The notes under the pieces are model-generated. The model was not told where the DNA came from and made no database searches. It was given only the letters and a program-made list of their open reading frames with translations. From Ferruginibacter sp050611725 (GTDB lineage: Bacteria; Bacteroidota; Bacteroidia; Chitinophagales; Chitinophagaceae), in contig NZ_JBODJB010000001.1 in assembly GCF_050611725.1 (NCBI RefSeq), positions 1,054,001 to 1,118,000 on the forward strand: a DNA stretch of 64,000 bases, written 5' to 3'. Numbering within the stretch: the stretch's first letter is position 1; each line of letters begins with the position of its first letter. Of the stretch, positions 58,901-64,000 are shown piece by piece. Made by a program: the position numbers and the translations under genes.

Positions 58901-59555
58901 GATATTAGTATTGCAGTTCAATAGTATCAGTAAACCATTCATAGTAATTACAGAGATATTCTTTAGTATTATCGGTGTATTGTTGGGTTATGCGTTTACA
59001 GGTATGACCATTGCAACGATCATGTTAGGTGTAGGTATTGTGGCGCTGGCCGGTATCGTTATTAAAAATGGTATTCTCTTGATCGAGTTCACAGACGAAC
59101 TTAGAGGAAGAGGTATGAAAACAAGACCTGCGGCAATTGAAGCAGGAAAGATCAGGATCATACCGGTATTACTTACAGCTGTAGCAACTATTTTGGGGTT
59201 GTTGCCATTGGCGGTAGGGTTTAATATCGATTTTGTTTCGTTGTTCCAGCATTTGAATCCCCATATTTTCTTCGGCGGAGATAGTGTGGTATTCTGGGGG
59301 CCTTTAAGCTGGACAATGATCTTTGGTCTGATCTTCGCATTCTTCCTTACATTGATTATGGTGCCAAGTATGTACCTGATCTCTGAAAGATTGAGAAGAC
59401 CGATGGAACAATTCTATGGAACTAAGTTTATTGGTTTGTTAGGGTTTGCCGGTCCGTTCTTCTTCATATTTGTAGGTATTATGTATCTGGTAAGAAGAAT
59501 TCAAGGGAAAAAAGTATGGAATGGCACCTATAAATCAGTGCCTAAAAGATCTTAG
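55992..59555 (+). CDS. RND efflux permease, AcrB/HAE type
   Basis: 1187 residues, 12 membrane helices with two large periplasmic loops. N-terminal signature LVTRPIEKQLKGISG; proton-relay motif LGLGIIVDDAIVVIENTHRIY in helix 4; GVGIVALAGIVIKNGILLIEF in helix 10. Longer than AcrB (about 1050) because of an extra hydrophobic stretch near residues 525-580 and a C-terminal extension with two helices. Exports hydrophobic compounds or metals by proton antiport; substrate not predictable. Confidence 0.94.
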   Translation: MNIIEKVKAKFKEFAPTSWAIDNRTAVYIIAVLVTLWGLTKFNTMPKEQFPDIVVPTISVVTVYAGNSPKDIENLVTRPIEKQLKGISGAKVNKIQSTSQADYSLIVIEFDTDVKTDLAKLKVKDAIDKAQTDLPNDLTSQPNVAEFAFSEMPVMFVNVSGDYDGIKLKQYADKMQDKIEELTEITRAEIVGAPEREIQVNVDPNKMSLARISFMDIENAIARENRDITGGMMEVGNMKRTINVKGQFASALNLQNIVVRSSSQGGTVYLKDIAQLVDTIKEKESYARLDGKNVVTLNIVKRAGENLINAADKVKGIVADMQLKEELPKDLKVVITGDLSKQTKTSFNELVNTIIIGFILVLIILMFFMGVTNAFFVALSVPLSVFVAFMFLPLADGIIGTTVTLNFIVLFALLLGLGIIVDDAIVVIENTHRIYNNGKVPIIRSAKEAAGEVFIPVLAGTATTLAPFFPLLLWKGLIGKFMIYLPTMLILTLAASLIVAFIFNPVFAVSFMKPEGKEFEKPKKHIWTNKWFLIFAIAGVLLHLPGFHGTANLLLTMALLMLLNTYVLNDVIHAFQKKVLPALMNRYEKLLKWILVGWRPVWAFASLFVLFILSIVLLGLRGNKSTFFPSGDPNFIYVYLKMPVGTDVKYTDSVTHVLENRVHKILAKELPTVPGGIVESIITNVAVSANNPRDNNRSVQPNLGRIQVSFVEYDKREGKKTKPFMEEIRKQMVGIPGASIEVGQEDGGPPTDPPVNIEIQGDNFESIAKVASDLSHYLDTNQIDGIENLQMDVDLNSPEIAINVDREKAMMEGLSTGQIGMEIRTAVFGKEVSKLKDGEDEYKIQLRTTDLIRNNITDIMNMRITFMDMNTMRVKSIPISAVATVDYGIAAGAIKRKNVKRTIQLQSNVLDPTMVGKVNAELQDKIDDFKTKNKIPADVSLRLSGQSEQEKETQSFLGTALLIALGIIFMILVLQFNSISKPFIVITEIFFSIIGVLLGYAFTGMTIATIMLGVGIVALAGIVIKNGILLIEFTDELRGRGMKTRPAAIEAGKIRIIPVLLTAVATILGLLPLAVGFNIDFVSLFQHLNPHIFFGGDSVVFWGPLSWTMIFGLIFAFFLTLIMVPSMYLISERLRRPMEQFYGTKFIGLLGFAGPFFFIFVGIMYLVRRIQGKKVWNGTYKSVPKRS

Positions 59556-59577
59556 ATAGCTTAAAAATGCTTAATAT

Positions 59578-59613
59578 AAAAGCTGCATCACTAAAAGGAT
59601 GCAGCTTTTTTTA
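59578..59613 (+). terminator. Terminator of the efflux operon
   Basis: Eleven-pair stem AAAGCTGCATC / GATGCAGCTTT, loop ACTAAAAG, T7 run. The following 225 bases up to the T9SS gene show no other feature that I can support. Confidence 0.92.
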
Positions 59614-59839
59614 TTTTTTGAAAGTCTGATTTAAAATAAAATTGTATATTGCTGTGTAAATAATACACATTATTTCGAGATGATGAACATAATGTTGTAG
59701 TTTCCCTTTTTTTTAATCCTTCCGATACCTACAAAAAACGATCGCTTTTATACTTCCTTATCTCTATTGATCAAGCATTGATAATTCCAAAGCAGATTGT
59801 TGATATACCCTAATTGATAAATAACAAATACTTGTTCAA

Positions 59840-61897
59840 ATGAAACAAAAACTCTACTTACTGTTTACTGCATTTTTTTACAGTTTCGCTGCCTTGGCAC
59901 AATGCCCCGAAGGTGTTGCCATCAAAGGCATTACCAAACCCTCCGGTTGTACTACCACCGATGGAAAATTTACAATAACGGTAAAGCCTTCTTCTACTCC
60001 TGCAGTATATGAAAGTGGCTATGTAAGAGCCGGTAATACAGATACGCTTTGGTTTTCACATACCAGTGAGGATAATAATATTACTAACAAATCTGCAGGT
60101 ACATATATAGTAATTGTAAGAAATATTGCAACAAAAGCAGTTTGTACAAAAAGAGATTTTGTACTTAGCTCAAATTATGCTGCAAGTTTTACAAACGTCT
60201 CTACACCTGCAACGGCATGTAATATTGCAGATGGTAAAATTGTTTTAAGTGGTGTGTCCGCAACCGATTCGGTTAGTTGGATATCGTCATTTGCTCCGGT
60301 ATTTACAGTAGTTTCAAGTTTGTCTCCGGCTAATACCATTCCAAATCTTAAAACCGGATTGTATTACATTATTATAAAGAGCCCTAACGGTACTCAATGT
60401 TTTGCTACAGATACCACTTTGGTTGGAAATACCGGAGTTGGTGCAAATGCTTGTCCTGCACCTACACTTTGTACAAATGCTTATGGCCCTAATAAATTTA
60501 CCAATGGTACATTTGGTGCAGGCGCATCTTTGAATGGACCAGCCTTGCCGACAGGAGAAACAAATTACGGCTATACACAATTGGCGCATTATGGCCCTGA
60601 TGATGGATTTTATGCTATTGCAAGATCTACAGATTACAACGGTTCAGGAGGAAAGGTTTTTGATACATGGGTACTTACATCCGATCATACCGGAGATCCA
60701 AATGGGTACATGATGGTAGTTAATGCAAGCTTTGATAAAGACATTGTTACTGAAAAAACAATTACAGGATTATGTCCGAATAAAACATATCAGTTCAGTG
60801 CTTATGTAAAAAGCCTTCATACAGGTATAAAACCCAACCTCACATTTTTAATTGATGGAGTAGGTAAATACAGAACGGGAGATATCCTTACAAATGATTG
60901 GGTGAATATTGGGTTTACTTTTAAATCATCCGGTACTTCTGCAAAATTCAGTATTAGAAATAATAATCCGGGAGGTTCTGGTAATGATTGGGTGATAGAT
61001 GATATTCTGGTAGGTGTATGTGCCCCTACTATTGCAATGATCCCTGTAAATGGCTCTAACTGTCAAAATCCTGCTACCAGTTTGTCGGCTACCGTTACGG
61101 ATGTAAGCCATTTATACGTGAAATACAAATGGCAGGTAAACAGCGGAAGCGGATATGTTGATGCAGCCGGTGGCGCAGGCACAGGAACTTTTGTTGGTGA
61201 TGCTTATACTGCTACATTAGTGCCTACCCCGAGTCCTATTACCAGTTTACAACACGGCTGGTCGTACAGGTTAATTGTAGCAGAAGAAGATGATGATTTT
61301 GCAGATATAGATTGCCGTTATGTTAATGCAACTACATTGGTTGTAGCTCAATGCGGAGCAGTTTTGCCTGTTAAATTCAATAATGTAAATGCAGTGTTCA
61401 ATAATAATGCAGGAAAAATATCATGGGGGGTAGCGGATCAAACCAATGTAAAACAATATGAAGTAGAAAAAAGTATAGATGGTACTAATTTCAGTTATCT
61501 GACTACTATTGCAAATACCTCATTAAATAATTATTCAGCAATCGATAATGCATTACATGATGGAGTTAATTATTACAGAATAAAAGTTATCAATAACGAC
61601 GGCAGATATTCATACAGTACAATTGTAACATTAGCTTTAAAAGGAAATGTCGGATCTGTCAGAGTTTTTCCAAATCCGGTGCAAGACAGATTGTTTGTAT
61701 GGATGCCCGATAATACAAAAGCTGAAAACATTATTATTATGGATGCGGTTGGCAAAAAAATAATGCAAAAAGCTGTTGTTGGAAATGCTACCAATGTTGC
61801 TGATATTGATGTAAGGAATTTGCCAAAAGGTGTGTACAGAATTCAGGTAACAACCGATAAGAATGTAACAACCAATTTGAGTTTTATCAAAAAATAA
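59840..61897 (+). CDS. T9SS cargo protein with carbohydrate-binding-like domain
   Basis: 685 residues. Signal peptide (MKQKLYLLFTAFFYSFAALAQ), two SprB-like or immunoglobulin-like repeats rich in Cys (GITKPSGCTTTDGKFTITVKPS), a jelly-roll-like module (CTNAYGPNKFTNGTFGAG ... NDWVIDDILVGVC, about 215-395) typical of carbohydrate-binding or concanavalin-like folds, a fibronectin-like part, and the C-terminal type IX sorting domain (VRVFPNPVQDRLFVWM ... LPKGVYRIQVTTD). Exported through the type IX pathway to the surface. Substrate unknown. Confidence 0.88.
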   Translation: MKQKLYLLFTAFFYSFAALAQCPEGVAIKGITKPSGCTTTDGKFTITVKPSSTPAVYESGYVRAGNTDTLWFSHTSEDNNITNKSAGTYIVIVRNIATKAVCTKRDFVLSSNYAASFTNVSTPATACNIADGKIVLSGVSATDSVSWISSFAPVFTVVSSLSPANTIPNLKTGLYYIIIKSPNGTQCFATDTTLVGNTGVGANACPAPTLCTNAYGPNKFTNGTFGAGASLNGPALPTGETNYGYTQLAHYGPDDGFYAIARSTDYNGSGGKVFDTWVLTSDHTGDPNGYMMVVNASFDKDIVTEKTITGLCPNKTYQFSAYVKSLHTGIKPNLTFLIDGVGKYRTGDILTNDWVNIGFTFKSSGTSAKFSIRNNNPGGSGNDWVIDDILVGVCAPTIAMIPVNGSNCQNPATSLSATVTDVSHLYVKYKWQVNSGSGYVDAAGGAGTGTFVGDAYTATLVPTPSPITSLQHGWSYRLIVAEEDDDFADIDCRYVNATTLVVAQCGAVLPVKFNNVNAVFNNNAGKISWGVADQTNVKQYEVEKSIDGTNFSYLTTIANTSLNNYSAIDNALHDGVNYYRIKVINNDGRYSYSTIVTLALKGNVGSVRVFPNPVQDRLFVWMPDNTKAENIIIMDAVGKKIMQKAVVGNATNVADIDVRNLPKGVYRIQVTTDKNVTTNLSFIKK

Positions 61898-61920
61898 CCG
61901 TTCAGATATTCTAATATTCC

Positions 61921-61948
61921 GACCCTGTAATTTTACGGGGTCTTTTTT
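61921..61948 (+). terminator. Terminator after the T9SS cargo gene
   Basis: GACCCTGTA / TACGGGGTC stem (one G-T pair), loop ATTT, then a T6 run. Confidence 0.85.
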
Positions 61949-61969
61949 ATGCGAAACATTTTTATGAAC

Positions 61970-61977
61970 TACATTTG
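61970..61977 (+). promoter_or_regulatory. -7 promoter element of the AIM24-family gene
   Basis: TACATTTG, exact TAnnTTTG match, 12 bases before the ATG, implying an extremely short leader. Confidence 0.55.
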
Positions 61978-61989
61978 AAAAAAAATAAC

Positions 61990-62781
61990 ATGATAAGCAA
62001 TCACGAAATAGACTACAAAATTTACGGAGAAGAACTTCAGTTTGTAGAAATAGAATTAGATCCGAATGAAACAGCCATTGCAGAAAGCGGCGCCTTTATG
62101 ATGATGGATAACGGTATTGAAATGCAAACAATGTTTGGTGATGGAAGTCAGCAGCAAGGTGGACTCTTGGGCAAATTACTAAGCGCCGGTAAGCGTTTGA
62201 TCGTTGGCGAAAGTTTGTTCATGACAGCATTCACCAATGCAGGACAAGGGAAAAAGCGTGTAAGTTTTGCAGCACCTTATACTGGTAAAATAATTGTGTT
62301 TGATCTGCAAAAACTGGGCGGAAAGATCATTGCACAAAAAGATGCTTTCCTGTGTGCAGCCAAAGGCGTAAGTATTGGTATCGAATTTCAAAAAAGATTA
62401 GGCACCGGAATTTTTGGTGGCGAAGGTTTTATCATGGAAAAATTAGAAGGAGATGGTTTGGCATTTGCTCATGCCGGTGGTTATATCATTGAAAGAGAAT
62501 TGCAGCCCGGCGAAATATTAAAAGTTGATACAGGTTGTATTGTTGCCTACACACCAAGTGTAGATTTTGATATTGAAATGGTACGTGGTATCAAAAACTG
62601 GATGTTTGGCGGCGAAGGATTATTTTTTGCAAAACTGCAAGGCCCCGGAAAAGTATGGTTACAATCTTTACCCATTAGCCGTTTGGCCGGAAGGATCATG
62701 CAATATGGAAGTTTTGGTGGAAGAAAAGAAGAAGGAAGTATATTAGGTGGACTTGGTAATTTGCTCGACGGAAGAGAATAA
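61990..62781 (+). CDS. AIM24/TIGR00266-family protein
   Basis: 263 residues from ATG 61990 (an upstream TTG falls inside the -7 element). Tandem beta-barrel fold with LQFVEIELDPNETAIAESGAFMMMDNGIEMQT, and FIMEKLEGDGLAFAHAGGYIIERELQPGEILKVDTGCIVAY. Homologous to mitochondrial AIM24 and B. subtilis YdjG-type proteins; cytoplasmic, function unclear, found widely in Bacteroidota. Confidence 0.9.
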   Translation: MISNHEIDYKIYGEELQFVEIELDPNETAIAESGAFMMMDNGIEMQTMFGDGSQQQGGLLGKLLSAGKRLIVGESLFMTAFTNAGQGKKRVSFAAPYTGKIIVFDLQKLGGKIIAQKDAFLCAAKGVSIGIEFQKRLGTGIFGGEGFIMEKLEGDGLAFAHAGGYIIERELQPGEILKVDTGCIVAYTPSVDFDIEMVRGIKNWMFGGEGLFFAKLQGPGKVWLQSLPISRLAGRIMQYGSFGGRKEEGSILGGLGNLLDGRE

Positions 62782-62795
62782 TTATTTCAGCATAA

Positions 62796-62829
62796 TAAAA
62801 AGCCGTCTCATTTTTGGGACGGCTTTTTA
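62796..62829. terminator. Bidirectional terminator
   Basis: AAAAAGCCGTCTCA / TGGGACGGCTTTTT with a four-base T loop (one mismatch), between convergent genes. Confidence 0.9.
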
Positions 62830-62836
62830 TTGGATC

Positions 62837-63688
62837 TTAGTCTTTGCTAATTCCCGGATAATTCGAGATCACTTCAAAATTATACTCATCTTTATTTTTC
62901 AGTTTTTGCATGAAGTTGCGTAGTGTTGCCGAGTCTGTAGCATCCGCATATACCTGATCATGCGCCAGCAATACAAGGTGGTCAGGTGTTTTAGTTTTTC
63001 CTTTAGAGAAAATACTATCTACCTGTTGCAATATTTCATCATCGGTATTTTCTAAATTCAATGCATTGTTGAAATGCCATTCCAGATCCCATCCAACAAC
63101 CGTAAACCCTTTTGATTGTAAACTATCGGCTGCGGCCGTACTGTTTTTAAGATCGGTGCTGTTTACGCCGGTTGTTCGCCAGATGTTTCTTCCGGGTGTA
63201 CGGATGATCTTACTTGATAAACGCAGACTGTCTTCACAACGCATAAAATCATTGGCAACACTATCGGGCATTGTATAAAATTTTGAATAGGCATTACCTG
63301 CATGAGAATAGCTGTGGTTGCTGATCTCAACATAATTGTTTAGTAACAAACTATCATAGGTGGCAGTTTGCTCTCTACTGCCATATACCTGCTCACCAAT
63401 TAAAAACATGGTGATTGGTATTTGTTCTTCTTCTGCAATATGCATCACTTTACGAGTGCCTTTATTCGGACCATCGTCAAACGTGAGGTAAATGGTTTTC
63501 TTTTTTTTCTTTGTGCTTGTAACGTCACTTTTTTTTTGTTTCGTTGAATCGGGCAAAGAAAATTGAATGTTATTTACTGATACATTGGTTTCAGTTTTGT
63601 AACTGTGGCAGGCGGTAAAAACAACACTGATAAAGGTTGTTCTTAAAATTGTAGAAGCTGTCTGCTCGGCTTCAGCGTCGGGGTCCAT
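62837..63688 (-). CDS. Polysaccharide deacetylase (NodB domain) lipoprotein
   Basis: 283 residues. NodB motifs: TIYLTFDDGP (catalytic Asp), EISNHSYSH (metal His), and GWDLEWH. Hydrophobic stretch and lipobox-like SVVFTAC near residues 22-28 suggest a lipoprotein signal, but it is preceded by an unusually acidic start (MDPDAEAEQ); a downstream start is possible. Deacetylates N-acetylglucosamine-type polymers, probably peptidoglycan or capsule. Confidence 0.85.
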   Translation of the reverse strand: MDPDAEAEQTASTILRTTFISVVFTACHSYKTETNVSVNNIQFSLPDSTKQKKSDVTSTKKKKKTIYLTFDDGPNKGTRKVMHIAEEEQIPITMFLIGEQVYGSREQTATYDSLLLNNYVEISNHSYSHAGNAYSKFYTMPDSVANDFMRCEDSLRLSSKIIRTPGRNIWRTTGVNSTDLKNSTAAADSLQSKGFTVVGWDLEWHFNNALNLENTDDEILQQVDSIFSKGKTKTPDHLVLLAHDQVYADATDSATLRNFMQKLKNKDEYNFEVISNYPGISKD

Positions 63689-64000
63689 AAAGTTTGGGGT
63701 ATAAATTGATTTGTGATATGAAGATATATCTACGAAGAAGCTGTTTGCAAATTTTTGCTGTTAATGATTTTGTAAAGTAATTTTGATACCGGCTTAGGTT
63801 TTCCATGGCATCATCGTTGCGTCGCAATCCTTTCATCGACATACCAACAAGGAGCTTTTATCCAAGCGTATTTTGTCTGAATCAGAATTTACAGAATTAT
63901 AAAATGAACAAAATTTCTTATCGATGTAAGCTGTTGCAAAGTTCCCCTTTAGGGGGCGGAGGGGGTATCTGGTTTCTTAAAAACAATTTTAGTACCCAAC
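63689..64000. other. Gene-free end of window with repeat-like segments
   Basis: No coding frame of convincing composition. Two segments look like dispersed Bacteroidota repeats: TTTGTCTGAATCAGAATTTA (63869-63888) running into CAGAATT, and GTTCCCCTTTAGGGGG (63940-63955), which has a short CCCCTTTAGGGG hairpin. Multicopy status cannot be seen here. Confidence 0.4.

Noticed and set aside
1..64000. CRISPR arrays, insertion sequences and prophage genes
   Set aside because: No evenly spaced direct repeats, transposase or phage structural genes were seen; the S74 domain protein stands alone without phage neighbours.

Overview
The window reads as a chromosomal segment of a Bacteroidota bacterium, most likely an aerobic to microaerobic, denitrification-capable member of the Chitinophagaceae. 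The support is sequence-level: low GC, many promoters with the Bacteroidota -7 element TAnnTTTG and few Shine-Dalgarno sites, a GldH gliding lipoprotein, a type IX secretion C-terminal domain, SusC/BtuB-type TonB receptors, paired OmpH/Skp chaperones after BamA, and a clade II (Sec-type) nitrous oxide reductase. No taxonomic marker such as 16S rRNA is present, so family-level placement is inference.

Layout. 1-3360: end of bamA, two Skp-like chaperones, murI, rpmH-rnpA-yidD. 3476-9663: sodA, tadA, a glutathione-peroxidase-like protein, and a KdpDE-like two-component system ahead of the K+ transporter kup. 9674-15071: dusB, CPBP protease, phospholipid genes cdsA and psd, a Cys/Lys-rich mini-protein, HAD phosphatase and an SDR. 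15124-18450: a copper-handling cassette (Cys-rich protein, MbnP, MbnH-type di-heme enzyme, outer-membrane Cys-rich barrel). 18472-22231 (minus): two-component system, gldH, yicC, rluE. 22232-22787 is a long AT-rich gap with two DnaA-box-like sites. 22788-31785: lpxD-like gene, epimerase, S74-chaperone secreted protein, cobalamin riboswitch plus BtuB receptor, a second RluE-like enzyme, DEAD helicase, MarC, tRNA-Arg(CCG).

31820-42007 is the most interesting part: an NO/N2O module. It holds ric (di-iron NO-damage repair), a heme-copper-oxidase-subunit-I-like membrane protein, a Crp/Fnr regulator, a cytochrome c, nosZ, a membrane-protein/NosL fusion, nosD, nosF, nosY, a truncated hemoglobin, and a fasciclin lipoprotein. 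Four of its transcription units carry the same 16-bp palindrome (type TATGATTnnAATCATA), each centred exactly 33 bp upstream of a weak -7 element, so that box plus promoter is a 45-bp block every time. I infer a small NO-responsive regulon governed by the Crp/Fnr protein encoded in its middle, with the fasciclin protein as an unexpected member.

42107-52463: acyl-CoA ligase, YceI lipoprotein behind a perfect 24-bp palindrome, TPR protein, DUF1015 and serC, a TonB-type receptor, a S1/P1-like Zn enzyme and a DUF502 protein. 52608-59555: TetR-TolC-adaptor-RND efflux operon with two interlocking inverted repeats on its promoter. 59840-63688: T9SS cargo protein, AIM24 protein and a polysaccharide deacetylase; the last 300 bases look non-coding.
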